Below are positions 54,157 through 63,236 of a stretch of DNA of 64,000 nt, piece after piece; position 1 is the stretch's first letter, and each line of letters begins with the position of its first letter. The notes beneath the pieces are model-generated. The model saw only the letters and a list, made by a program, of their open reading frames with translations, was not told where the DNA came from and ran no database searches. The position numbers and the translations under genes were made by a program. The DNA is taken from positions 62,001 to 126,000 of the forward strand of contig NZ_LRDB01000004.1 in NCBI RefSeq assembly GCF_001592935.1, in the 5' to 3' direction. This DNA comes from Roseivirga echinicomitans. Lineage in GTDB: Bacteria; Bacteroidota; Bacteroidia; Cytophagales; Cyclobacteriaceae.

Positions 54157-54489
54157 TTAGCAACACCCGTCAGGGGTATCGAAGTTTGGGTTTAAAAACT
54201 GACTGAATAACTCTTGCATGTTTGCCCAAGCTTCTTGGTCAATACAATAGCAAACGCTTGTTCCTTCTACATTTCCTTTGATCAATCCCAAGTTTTTGAG
54301 CTCTTTCAAATGTTGGGAAATGGTAGGTTGCGCCAGACCAATTTCTTCCACTAAATCACCACAAACACAAGTGTTCATTTTAAAAAGGTGTTGAAGAATA
54401 GCGACCCTGGCCGGATGACCAAAGGCTTTCGCAATCATGGAAATCTTGTTTTGCTCTTCAGTAAATATTTCAGACTTAGTAACGCCCAT
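54157..54489 (-). CDS. arsR: ArsR-family metalloregulator
   Basis: A 110-residue winged-helix repressor. The recognition helix is LAQPTISQHLKELKNLG; the As(III)-binding motif CVCGD has C41 and C43, and further cysteines sit in SVCYC and at the extreme C-terminus (C109, C110). First gene of the operon; the element TTGCAATATTACGAT occurs 18 bases before the start and probably is its operator. Confidence 0.93.
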   Translation of the reverse strand: MGVTKSEIFTEEQNKISMIAKAFGHPARVAILQHLFKMNTCVCGDLVEEIGLAQPTISQHLKELKNLGLIKGNVEGTSVCYCIDQEAWANMQELFSQFLNPNFDTPDGCC

Positions 54490-54506
54490 GCTTAATTATT
54501 TATTCA

Positions 54507-54521
54507 TTGCAATATTACGAT
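54507..54521 (-). promoter_or_regulatory. Candidate ArsR operator, copy 1
   Basis: TTGCAATATTACGAT, 18 bases upstream of the arsR start codon at 54489; same element as at 54126-54140. Confidence 0.55.
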
Positions 54522-54584
54522 AGAGTTTTGGTTTCACAATACACTATTGCTTATTTTTTAAACACAGCTCGCTGATTGCACTGA

Positions 54585-54740
54585 TTCCCCCTTAGAAAAA
54601 GGGGGCTAGGGGGATTAGATGGATGTTTTTTGACACTAAAATCAATCCTCCCAACCTCCTTCTCCAAGGAGGAGTGTTCGCACTATTATGCAGCATCTGC
54701 TAGAAATAAGCTTAGAAAAAAGAGGTTAGTGGGATTGGCT
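54585..54740. repeat. CCCCCTTAGAAAAAGGGGG-type repeat and decayed copy
   Basis: CCCCCTTAGAAAAAGGGGGC plus TAGGGGGATTAG at 54587-54618 recurs in decayed form (CTTAGAAAAAAGAGGTTAGT) near 54711, and CTCCTTCTCCAAGGAGGAG lies between. Such blocks are typical of Bacteroidota spacers. The 54490-54811 gap otherwise holds the arsR promoter. Confidence 0.6.
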
Positions 54741-54811
54741 AACTTTTATAATAATTGTTCTTATGGTCGAAAATCTTATTCACCCATAACTCTTAACCAA
54801 TTTACCAATAA

Positions 54812-55816
54812 CTACCTCTCCGCCCATCCCTCTTTCAAATACCTAAATGCATTCTCAAGGGCTTCTTTCGCTGGGGTAGGGTTAAAGCCTAATTCTTTTC
54901 TGGCTTTACTGATGTCATAGTCAACCTTTAAACCATAGAACATATCTAGGTAGTGACGTTGTAATAATGGCTCTTTTCCAGTGATTTTACTTACCAACTC
55001 CATTCCGCCTGCCACCATGTAAAGCAAGAATTTTGGCACTTTCTTGGGGATTCTAAGTTTGAGTTCGGGATAGAGATTTGCTGCAATTTGAACCGATTCT
55101 TTCACTGTAGTATGTTTCTCATTGGCCAGCGTATAACGTTCACCATCTCTGCCTTTTTGCATGGCATTGTAGCTACCCATTGCTACATCTTTCACGTCAA
55201 TCCAGTTGAGCGAAATATTAGTTTCTACAGGCACATCACCTTGAAGAATCTGCCATACCAATCGGTTGCTGTAATTCAAGCGATGCGCCACACTACCAAT
55301 CATGGCAGAAGGAAGCACCAACACCGTTCTGATTCCATATTCTTTCCCCAGCGAAAGTGCCAGTTGGTCAGAGTCGTTTTTTGATTTGTAATACCAGCTA
55401 TTACGGTCGTCATTATAGCCGTTTTTCTCTTGTGCCGGAAGAATGGAATGGTTCAACGCTGCAATTGAACTGATGTACAGAATACTCTTAACGCCTGCTT
55501 CAGCGGCTGCTTCAAATAGGTTTCTGGTGCCAGTGACATTATTCTCATACACGTCCTTTTGTGGATTTTTTGACCACATTTTGAAAGTGGCCCCTACCGC
55601 ATACAGGTGAGTAACACCTTCAAATGCCTTAACTAAGGAAGCTTTGTCCATTAAGTCGGCATGTTGCACTTCGCAGTCTAATTGGTTTAAAGCATCTGCG
55701 TTTTTTAGGTTTCTCAGCGTAGCTCGAACCGTATGTCCTTTAGAAAGTAGAAGACGAGTCAAATTATAGCCCAAATGGCCGTTTGCTCCAGTAACGAGCA
55801 ATATTTCTTTGTTCAT
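54812..55816 (-). CDS. NAD(P)-dependent epimerase/reductase (dihydroflavonol-reductase-like SDR)
   Basis: A 334-residue extended short-chain dehydrogenase. It has the Rossmann motif TGANGHLGYNL, an active-site YxxxK (SWYYKSKND), and ILYISSIAAL with the catalytic Ser. Closest to dihydroflavonol-4-reductase-like proteins common in Bacteroidota; the substrate is unknown. Single gene; the gap 55817-56068 has no obvious structure. Confidence 0.88.
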   Translation of the reverse strand: MNKEILLVTGANGHLGYNLTRLLLSKGHTVRATLRNLKNADALNQLDCEVQHADLMDKASLVKAFEGVTHLYAVGATFKMWSKNPQKDVYENNVTGTRNLFEAAAEAGVKSILYISSIAALNHSILPAQEKNGYNDDRNSWYYKSKNDSDQLALSLGKEYGIRTVLVLPSAMIGSVAHRLNYSNRLVWQILQGDVPVETNISLNWIDVKDVAMGSYNAMQKGRDGERYTLANEKHTTVKESVQIAANLYPELKLRIPKKVPKFLLYMVAGGMELVSKITGKEPLLQRHYLDMFYGLKVDYDISKARKELGFNPTPAKEALENAFRYLKEGWAER

Positions 55817-56068
55817 GCGTGGCTTTCTGAAAGGTGAATATGCAATGCGTCTTTTTGGTAAACCATAGCCCTATAATGCTAAAATACACTGAATTGTTTC
55901 GAACGATATTGATGTCAAAGGGATCAGGTGCTTATTGAATTTTCGCCAAAAGTAGAGATTATAAATTCCGGAATGCGTTTTCTACCTCATTATGGTCTGC
56001 GAGTCTCAATATTTTTATCGAGTTTTACACTGTGCTTTCAGATTGATGGCATACCTTAAGTCAATTGT

Positions 56069-58270
56069 TTGAAAGATCTTCTACTCATTACACCTCCATT
56101 CACCCAGCTGAATACGCCTTATCCAGCAACGGCTTACCTCAAGGGTTTTTTAAATACCAAGTCGATTTCTTCCTTTCAAATGGATTTGGGTATTGAAGTG
56201 ATTTTGGAATTATTCTCGAAGGAAAGTCTTCAATATTTATTCATTTACGCTGAAGAGAACGATCGAATCAATACTGAAAATTCGGAACGAATTTATGCTT
56301 TACGAGAGGAGTACCTGAATACGATAGAAGGCGTAATATCCTTTCTACAAGGCAAAAATCAAACTTTTGCTCGTCAGATTTGCTCTGAATCCTTTTTGCC
56401 TGAAGCAGCAAGGTTCGAACAAGTAGACGATCTGGATTGGGCCTTTGGTGCTATGGGGATGCAAGACCGCGGCAAGCATTTGGCGACTTTGTACCTTGAA
56501 GATATATCTGATTTCATTATTGAATGTATTGACGAGAACTTCGGTTTCAGTCGCTACGCGGAAAGGCTTGGTCAAAGTGCCAATGCCTTCGATGAGCTTT
56601 ATACGCAACTCCAGGCTCCGCTCACTTATATCGATAAAATCACTATTAAAATCTTGGAGCAGAGGCTGAAAATACACAAACCTAAACTGGTTTGTATTTC
56701 GGTCCCTTTCCCCGGTAACCTGTACAGCGCTTTCCGCTGTGCGCAGTTTATCAAGACCAATTACCCCGCGATCAAAGTGTCGATGGGCGGTGGTTTTCCC
56801 AATACCGAATTAAGAACGGTGAAGGATGTACGCGTTTTTGACTTCTTCGATTACATTACCTTGGACGATGGAGAACTACCGATTGCGCTTTTAACTTCGA
56901 ACATACTGAATCCAAAGCCTGAAAATCCAGACTTCAATATCTTTAAAAGAACTTTTCTGAAGGAAAATGGAGAAGTGGTTTACAACGACAGTTCCATTCA
57001 AAACGATTTTCCGCAGAGCCAATTGGGTACACCTGATTATATAGACCTATTGCTCGATCAGTACATTTCAGTGATTGAAATTGCCAATCCAATGCACAGT
57101 CTTTGGAGCGATGGCCGATGGAATAAGCTCACCATGGCGCATGGTTGCTATTGGGGGAAATGTACTTTCTGCGATATTTCCCTTGATTATATCAAGCGTT
57201 ATGAGCCGCTCACCGCCAAGCTTTTGGTAGACAGGGTGGAAGAATTGATTGCGCAAACAGGGGAGAGGGGATTTCATTTTGTGGATGAAGCTGCACCACC
57301 AGCCTTGATGCGAGAAATGGCGATTGAGATCATCAGACGCAAGCTTACCATCACTTGGTGGACAAACATCCGCTTCGAAAAGAGCTTTACAGCCGATCTT
57401 TGCACTTTGCTCAAGGCATCGGGTTGCATTGCGGTTTCTGGTGGTTTAGAAGTTGCTTCCGACCGACTTTTGGCACTGATTGATAAAGGCGTAACGGTGG
57501 AACAAGTAGCCGCAGTCACCAGAAACTTCACAGAAACGGGTATTATGGTGCATTCCTATTTAATGTATGGTTACCCAAGCCAAACCGTGCAAGAAACCAT
57601 CGACAGCCTTGAAATGGTACGCCAGATGTTTGAGTTAGGGATTATTCAGTCTGGTTTTTGGCATCAATTTGCGCTGACTGCCCATAGTCCTGTTGGGCTC
57701 AATCCTTCGGAATACGGAATTACACCCAATTACAAATCCATTTCATTTGCGAATAACGATGTGATGTTCAAGGACAAAACAGGAATTGATCATGAGCAAT
57801 TTAGCTTTGGTTTAAAGAAGTCACTTTTCAACTTTATGCATGGCATTGGTTTCGATATGCCGCTTCAAGAGTGGTTCGAATTTAAAATTCCAAAAACAAA
57901 AATAGCGCACGACTTCATCATCAACAGTTTGGAAAACGAACCGATGCTAGTGACCCGCCCAACAGCCAAAATAGTATGGCTGGGCGGAACCCCTTTGGTT
58001 TCTTTTCAGGCCAAAACCAAAAAAGGAGTAACTCGAGAAAGGGCACAGCTCACCTTTTTCACCAAGCGAGAAAGTTTCGACATCACCACCGAGCGCGAAA
58101 AAGCAGAGTGGCTTATTCACATCCTAGAGCAGTTAAAAATTGGTGCTGAACCTCTGCTGACTTACGCACAAATCAAAGCCGACTACGAAACCCATTTCGA
58201 GGACTTCGAACTCTTTTGGGTATCTAAACCCATTAATACGCTCAGAGAACAGGGTTTATTGGTGTTGTAG
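56069..58270 (+). CDS. B12-binding-domain radical SAM protein
   Basis: A 733-residue enzyme. The start is a TTG (56069), the only plausible start after the in-frame stop at 56057. Residues ~1-290 are a B12-binding-like N-terminal region (LITPPFTQLNTPYPATAYLK; KVSMGGGFPNTELRTV). The radical SAM cluster is C360-x4-C365-x2-C368 in HGCYWGKCTFCD, a wider first spacing than the canonical CX3CX2C. The barrel runs to ~570 and a C-terminal domain to 733. Chemistry and substrate are unknown. The last 241 codons are duplicated, without indels, at 59053-59778. Confidence 0.88.
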   Translation: MKDLLLITPPFTQLNTPYPATAYLKGFLNTKSISSFQMDLGIEVILELFSKESLQYLFIYAEENDRINTENSERIYALREEYLNTIEGVISFLQGKNQTFARQICSESFLPEAARFEQVDDLDWAFGAMGMQDRGKHLATLYLEDISDFIIECIDENFGFSRYAERLGQSANAFDELYTQLQAPLTYIDKITIKILEQRLKIHKPKLVCISVPFPGNLYSAFRCAQFIKTNYPAIKVSMGGGFPNTELRTVKDVRVFDFFDYITLDDGELPIALLTSNILNPKPENPDFNIFKRTFLKENGEVVYNDSSIQNDFPQSQLGTPDYIDLLLDQYISVIEIANPMHSLWSDGRWNKLTMAHGCYWGKCTFCDISLDYIKRYEPLTAKLLVDRVEELIAQTGERGFHFVDEAAPPALMREMAIEIIRRKLTITWWTNIRFEKSFTADLCTLLKASGCIAVSGGLEVASDRLLALIDKGVTVEQVAAVTRNFTETGIMVHSYLMYGYPSQTVQETIDSLEMVRQMFELGIIQSGFWHQFALTAHSPVGLNPSEYGITPNYKSISFANNDVMFKDKTGIDHEQFSFGLKKSLFNFMHGIGFDMPLQEWFEFKIPKTKIAHDFIINSLENEPMLVTRPTAKIVWLGGTPLVSFQAKTKKGVTRERAQLTFFTKRESFDITTEREKAEWLIHILEQLKIGAEPLLTYAQIKADYETHFEDFELFWVSKPINTLREQGLLVL

Positions 58271-58271
58271 T

Positions 58272-58895
58272 TTATCTACCTTTCGTTTTCTTCAAAGCTG
58301 GTAACCACGTCAAGAAGATTTCTCCACAAATGATTGGTACAAATGAAAAGAAGTATTCATTTACAGTTCTACCAAATGTTGGGTCGTCTATTTGCCCGAA
58401 TAAAAAGTCTAATGGAACAATTCCTCCTATTCTTACCGCTATGAATGATAGCACACAGATGTAGCTTCTAACCATGAATTGTTGATGGGCTTTAATGTTT
58501 TTGTTTTTTATACACCACCATGCTGAAAATGTAGTGAAGAGAACCAAAACAGCTAAAATGAGAAGCGAAACCCGACAGGTTACACATGTGCTTATTAATG
58601 ATAATCGAAGGGCAGATAACCCTGCAATGAAAGCTCCAATAATATATATTTTACCTGAAAGCCTGTGAAAGGTCACATATTTGGTTCTAAGCCATTTTGA
58701 AAATTGAAATGGCCCTAACAATAGGGCTAAGGTGCCACCTATTAGGTGTGTACTTACCCAAAGTGGATTACTGGTATAACTGTCACTTCTATATCCTGTG
58801 AAATAAACACCTACATTTTCGATAAAAAAATAGATGGATAAACCTATGATGATTATCCATGAAATGAAGGATAGGAATCGTTCAACTTGTTTCAT
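58272..58895 (-). CDS. DUF2306-family membrane protein
   Basis: A 207-residue membrane protein with six helices. It shows WVSTHLIGGTLALLLGPFQF and FHRLSGKIYIIGAFIAGLSA with the conserved His residues of the DUF2306 group, and AHQQFMVRSYICVLSFIAVR. The function is unknown. It is wedged, convergent, between the radical SAM gene (1 base away) and the decayed copy of that gene's 3' end. Confidence 0.85.
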   Translation of the reverse strand: MKQVERFLSFISWIIIIGLSIYFFIENVGVYFTGYRSDSYTSNPLWVSTHLIGGTLALLLGPFQFSKWLRTKYVTFHRLSGKIYIIGAFIAGLSALRLSLISTCVTCRVSLLILAVLVLFTTFSAWWCIKNKNIKAHQQFMVRSYICVLSFIAVRIGGIVPLDFLFGQIDDPTFGRTVNEYFFSFVPIICGEIFLTWLPALKKTKGR

Positions 58896-59049
58896 TTAGT
58901 ACAAAGGTTTTGGTTGTTTGTCATTAAGCTCCAGCGCTTTGGAAGGCCAGTGAAGTTAAGAATACTTTTTGGCTTATTGATAGCGTAAGTTTATGCTAAG
59001 CGACACGGTAGCCTTGACTTGTGAAGTGTGAAATAACGAAGCCTAGGAA

Positions 59050-59778
59050 TCTATGGTGTATTCCTACCAGATGTATGGTTACCCAAGCCAAACCGTGCAA
59101 GAAACGATTGATAGCCTAGAAATGGTGCGTCAGATGTTCGAATTAGGGATTATTCAGTCTGGGTTTTGGTATCAATTTGCGCTGACTGCCCATAGTCCTG
59201 TTGGGCTTAATCCTTCGGAATATGGAATTACACCCAATTACAAATCGATTTTATTTGCGAATAATGATGTGATGTTCAAGGGCAAAACGGGGTTGGACCA
59301 TGAGCAATTTAGCTTTGGGTTGAAGAAGTCGCTTTTCAACTTTATGCATGGCATTGGTTTCGATATGCCGCTACAAGAGTGATTCGAATTTAAAATTCCA
59401 AAAACGAAAATAGTGCGAGACTTCATTATCAACAGCTTAGAAAATGAGCCCATATTAGTGACCCGATCCACCGCTAAAATTGTATGGTTAGGAGGAACCC
59501 CGTTGGTTTCTTTTCAAGCCAAAACGAAAAAGGGAATTACCCGAGAAAGGGCACAGCTCACCTTTTTCACCAAGCGAGAAAGTTTCGATATCACCACAGA
59601 GGGTGAAAAAGCAGAATGGCTTATTCACATCCTTGAGCAACTAAAAATTGGTGCTGAACCTTTGCTCGCCTACGCACAAATCAAAGCCGATTATGAAACC
59701 CATTTCGAAGATTTCGAACTCTTTTGGGTATCTAAACCTATCAATACGCTCAGAGAACAAGGTTTGCTAGTTTTATAA
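59050..59778 (+). pseudogene. Truncated copy of the radical SAM gene with in-frame stop
   Basis: This matches 57542-58270 base for base in register (constant offset 1508), covering residues ~493-733 of the radical SAM protein. About 13 residues differ, while most base changes are synonymous. A TGG codon of the parent (57872) is TGA here (59380-59382), and the N-terminal two thirds, including the cluster cysteines, are missing. The remnant is therefore non-functional as a radical SAM enzyme. It starts near an internal ATG (59053) by chance. The 5' side (58896-59049) has no similarity to the parent. Confidence 0.9.
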
Positions 59779-59799
59779 AGTTTAACGAAAAGAACGCGG

Positions 59800-59960
59800 A
59801 GTAACGCCCTTTCAGGGCTGAGATCAGCTTAATGCTTGCACAAACTCCAAGCCCCGTTGGGGCGAGACCTTTGTAGCCCCAACGGGGCGAAATATCAAAG
59901 GAATGGGTATAGCCCATTCCTTATCAGTATATAATTATTAAGTCCTGAAAGGGCGGAATA
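59800..59960. repeat. REP-like palindrome cluster, third block
   Basis: Contains CGCCCTTTCAGGGCTGAG, GCCCCGTTGGGGCGA, GCCCCAACGGGGCGAA, AATGGGTATAGCCCATTCC and GTCCTGAAAGGGCGGAA in the same order as the blocks at 1000-1610 and 5750-5970. Confidence 0.8.
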
Positions 59961-60061
59961 GTTTAGTTCCTTCGCTTCTCATCGGCAAAAGATCCTGCGA
60001 ACGGTACCCCTCAGTATGAAAAGGAGAGTGCAAATAGCTTGCTTCTCAGTCATCCCTGTAG

Positions 60062-60190
60062 GCCCCGAGAAGTTCGGGGTTTTTCAGTAACACAATGGCT
60101 TTAACCATTTTGGCGAACAGAGTCTTTGATTAATAGTTTGTCGCAAGTTCTGCCAAAGGACAGATAAATCGGAGAACATGTGACAGGGTC
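60062..60190. repeat. Hairpin plus decayed two-hairpin REP module
   Basis: CCCCGAGAAGTTCGGGGTTTTT (60064-60084) is a terminator-like hairpin on the plus strand. At 60116-60190 a decayed version of the AGGACAGAGTCCTTG / AGGTTCGGAGAACCTG module follows (CAGAGTCTTTGATTAATAG, CGGAGAACATGTGACAGGG). The rest of the 59779-60207 gap is plain. Confidence 0.55.
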
Positions 60191-60207
60191 TATATGGTAA
60201 GACAGCC

Positions 60208-60927
60208 TTAAACACTAAACTCTAAACTCTCCAACATCCTTTTAAACTCACTTTGGTAATCGGCTTTAATCTTAATTTTTTCACCAGAAACCGGATGTTC
60301 AAATTCTATTTCAATGGCATGGAGCAGCATTTCGGTTAAATTCCACTTTTCTAGAAAGAGCTTGTTCTGTTTGTTGCAGCCATGAGGGCGGTCGCCAATA
60401 ATGGGATGAAGGATGTGGGCGAAATGCTTTCGGATCTGGTGCATTCGACCTGTTTCTGGATATACTTCCACCAAAGAATAGCGTGAGGTGGCATGCTTAC
60501 CAAAAGCTACGGGCACTTCCGTGCGTTCTAAGGTTTTGTAGCGGGTAATGGCCTCTTGCGTTTTACCTTTGTCGTTGGTCAGTGGGTAATCAATAAGTCC
60601 TTCATCCTCCGTATAACCCCGAACAATGGCGTGATATGTTTTGTCAACCGTTCTATTTTCAAACTGAGACTGTAAGTGGGTGAGGCTTTCGGGGTTCAGC
60701 GCAAACAAGAGGACGCCAGAAGTCTTTCTATCCAGTCTATGAGCAGGGGAAACCTTCTGCCCAATTTGGTTTCTGAGTTCTTGCACCGCAAAAACATTGG
60801 TATTGGTAGCAATAGGGGATCGATGTACCAGTAAGCCATTGGGTTTATTAATGGCCACCATCACTTCATCTTGATAAAGAATTTCTAGCGGTGTTGAATC
60901 TTGGGGGACTTGAGTAACTTCTTCCAT
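60208..60927 (-). CDS. truC: tRNA pseudouridine synthase TruC-like (RluA family)
   Basis: A 239-residue enzyme without S4 domain. The catalytic Asp is D66 in PAHRLDRKTSGVLLFAL; other family motifs are VAINKPNGLLVHRS, TGRMHQIRKHFAH and PIIGDRPHG. The pattern of these motifs matches TruC, which makes pseudouridine-65 in tRNA, better than RluA/RluD. Single gene. Confidence 0.88.
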   Translation of the reverse strand: MEEVTQVPQDSTPLEILYQDEVMVAINKPNGLLVHRSPIATNTNVFAVQELRNQIGQKVSPAHRLDRKTSGVLLFALNPESLTHLQSQFENRTVDKTYHAIVRGYTEDEGLIDYPLTNDKGKTQEAITRYKTLERTEVPVAFGKHATSRYSLVEVYPETGRMHQIRKHFAHILHPIIGDRPHGCNKQNKLFLEKWNLTEMLLHAIEIEFEHPVSGEKIKIKADYQSEFKRMLESLEFSV

Positions 60928-61019
60928 ATAAAAAAGCCTGAACCTGAATGTAAGTTGGTTTCAAACTGAATGATGGAAAGGTATCTTAAAGCCCATTTAA
61001 TTTCAAGCTTTAAGGCTTT

Positions 61020-61397
61020 CTATTTTGTCGTAGGTTCGTTTCCCTCTTTTCTGGTGAAGATGTACATCCAAAGTATTCGGGAAAATTTGTAGTTGGGGAA
61101 AATTAAAATCAAGATTACAGCGACAATGACACCCATTGTGCCATCAACTGAGAGGTTTAGGTTGAATATTTGTATAATTATAAAAGTTACCAAAGCTTCT
61201 GCCATGGTAATTCCGTAACTCATGAACATGGCACCATAGAAATAACCCGGCTCACGCTCAAACTTATAGTTGCAATGGGGGCAGTTTTCGTGCATTATTG
61301 GCCCTTTTAGTTTGAGAATGTTTCCATTGGTGATAAAAACTTTCCCCGTTTCACATTTTGGGCATTTGCCTTTCCTTAGTGCGGTGAATCTGCTCAT
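61020..61397 (-). CDS. DUF983 zinc-ribbon membrane protein
   Basis: A 125-residue protein with two CxxC pairs (C12/C15 in GKCPKCETG and C39/C42 in NCPHCNYKF), forming a zinc ribbon, then two membrane helices (~55-80 and ~90-110). The segment REPGYFYGAMFMSYGI is typical of DUF983. Function unknown. The divergent AraC gene starts about 100 bases away. Confidence 0.88.
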   Translation of the reverse strand: MSRFTALRKGKCPKCETGKVFITNGNILKLKGPIMHENCPHCNYKFEREPGYFYGAMFMSYGITMAEALVTFIIIQIFNLNLSVDGTMGVIVAVILILIFPNYKFSRILWMYIFTRKEGNEPTTK

Positions 61398-61499
61398 AGG
61401 TTATCAATTATGCCACAAAGGTAAAATGTACTGTTTAAATAAGCTGTTACAAAGAACGCTATTAATAGGACAATCAAGACATTTTTATGAAATTGCACC

Positions 61500-62372
61500 A
61501 TGCCGAATATTCCTGTATTACATCTCGATCAATTTTTGCTCAGTCAAGGAAATGGGGTGTATGTGAATGATTTGAAAAATCATCTTATCGATCACCATAG
61601 CATGATTTTTCTTCCGCATAAGCATGATTTCTACTTAAATGTATTGTTTACTGAAGGGACAGGAGTTCACGAAATAGACTTTCAAAGCTATAATGTGGGG
61701 CCGGGGAGTTTCTTTGTTTTAACCCCGGGCCAAATGCACCAATGGAAACTGTCAGATGATGTGAAAGGCTATGTGTTTTCTCATTCCAAAGAGTTTTACC
61801 TGCTCAGGGACAATCAGTTTGAATTGGACAGATTTCCCTTTTTCTATTCGAATCAAAATACACCTGAAATTATTTTAGATGCTGAAAAGCGGGCTTCTTT
61901 GGCAGAGATTTGTCAAACCATGCTGGAGGAGTTTCATGAGGATAGGGAGCATAAATCTCTTCGAATCCATGCGTTGATTACTTTGATTTATGTGGCTTTA
62001 ACCCGCGCTTATAGCTCTTCCAGCAATAAGGTGGAAGGAGTTTCTCGATATGGCAGCACAATCAAGACTTTCGAACAACTGGTTGAAGCGCAGTTTTTAC
62101 ATCGTAAATCGCCAACGGAATATGCTGAATTACTCAATGTTTCACTAAAACACTTAAACCGAATTTGTAATCAAGTTTTGGGAATCTCCGTCAGTCAAGT
62201 GATTACGGGGCGCGTACTGCTGGAGTCCAAGCGCTTATTGATGATCAAGGATTTGAGTATTGCTGAAATCGCAAATAGGTTGGGTTATAACGACTATTCC
62301 TACTTCTCGAGACTGTTCAAAAAGAACACGGGTCAGACCCCTCAAGAGTTTAGGAAGAGTTATATTATTTAA
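61500..62372 (+). CDS. AraC-family transcription regulator
   Basis: A 290-residue regulator. Residues ~15-150 are a cupin-like sensor domain (FLPHKHDFYLNVLFTEGTG; YNVGPGSFFVLTPGQMHQW). Residues ~190-290 form the AraC double helix-turn-helix (YAELLNVSLKHLNRICNQVL; SIAEIANRLGYNDYSYFSRL; FKKNTGQTPQEFRKSY). No target is evident near it. Confidence 0.92.
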   Translation: MPNIPVLHLDQFLLSQGNGVYVNDLKNHLIDHHSMIFLPHKHDFYLNVLFTEGTGVHEIDFQSYNVGPGSFFVLTPGQMHQWKLSDDVKGYVFSHSKEFYLLRDNQFELDRFPFFYSNQNTPEIILDAEKRASLAEICQTMLEEFHEDREHKSLRIHALITLIYVALTRAYSSSSNKVEGVSRYGSTIKTFEQLVEAQFLHRKSPTEYAELLNVSLKHLNRICNQVLGISVSQVITGRVLLESKRLLMIKDLSIAEIANRLGYNDYSYFSRLFKKNTGQTPQEFRKSYII

Positions 62373-62387
62373 GGGATGAAGGTTAAA

Positions 62388-63164
62388 TTATTCTATTCTC
62401 GCACTTTGTAAAGTAAACTCGGGGGTTTCTACAACGTTGCTGCGGTGCAATGCCCTGTCTTGAATTTGGAAAACTATCTTAATTGTGTCAGTTCTAAAAA
62501 CAGGAAGAAAAAGCCCTGATTTCATATCGTACTTAATTACTCCTTCAATGGGGCCAGCGTTTTTAGATACTGCTGAGCATGGATCATCTTCATTTGAAAG
62601 GCATGGGATTCGACTATCGAAAGGAATTTCTCCACACAAGGTAATTCCATTGGCCGATTCTGGTATTCTTCGAAAATTCAACTCTTCATATGTACCGTTC
62701 TTTTTTACAAAAAAATCAATAAAGAAATTGAAACGGTCTTCATTCAATTCTATTCTTAGGGTATCTGTAACGGTACCATTACCATTCAAATCAAGGCCAT
62801 TGTCTCCTTCTCCAGCTTCTCTAATGTAATCTACGCAGGTAAAGGGAGGGTCTTCTGGCCTTTCACCAAACTTTACGATCTCTCCATTGGGGTAAGTGAC
62901 AAAGTCATAATCGGGCCCAGTATCTCCTCCATCAATGCCGATGTCGCCATCACCATCTGAAATATTGAATGACAAACTCAGTTGGCCAGTTCTAATTTCA
63001 ACGCCAGCAGAACCAATCACTTCAACTATTTCTTTGAACTCTACCTTATTAAAGCCAATTGAAGGCTCTAAGGGTAAATCTGGGGGGCGATTACAGGCCA
63101 GTACAAGCCCAAATAGCGTAATTGAAAGAATGATTTTATAATGTTTTTGAAAACTTAACTCCAT
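62388..63164 (-). CDS. Lipoprotein of unknown function
   Basis: A 258-residue protein with lipobox LVLAC (Cys at about residue 24). The mature domain is beta-rich, with an Asp-rich calcium-loop-like stretch (DGDGDIGIDGGDTGPDYD) and a second (GDNGLDLNGNGT). The segment LSFNISDGDGDIG is common in Bacteroidota cell-surface proteins. Convergent with the AraC gene. Function unknown. Confidence 0.75.
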   Translation of the reverse strand: MELSFQKHYKIILSITLFGLVLACNRPPDLPLEPSIGFNKVEFKEIVEVIGSAGVEIRTGQLSLSFNISDGDGDIGIDGGDTGPDYDFVTYPNGEIVKFGERPEDPPFTCVDYIREAGEGDNGLDLNGNGTVTDTLRIELNEDRFNFFIDFFVKKNGTYEELNFRRIPESANGITLCGEIPFDSRIPCLSNEDDPCSAVSKNAGPIEGVIKYDMKSGLFLPVFRTDTIKIVFQIQDRALHRSNVVETPEFTLQSARIE

Positions 63165-63236
63165 CAGCTTTTATAACTCAATACAATTATAAGCATATTT
63201 GCCCTAATGCTCTATTAAGGGCCGATTGATTAACGA

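Noticed and set aside
59053-59382. Separate short gene starting at ATG 59053
   Set aside because: It is the 5' part of the truncated radical SAM copy, ended by an in-frame TGA where the parent has Trp.
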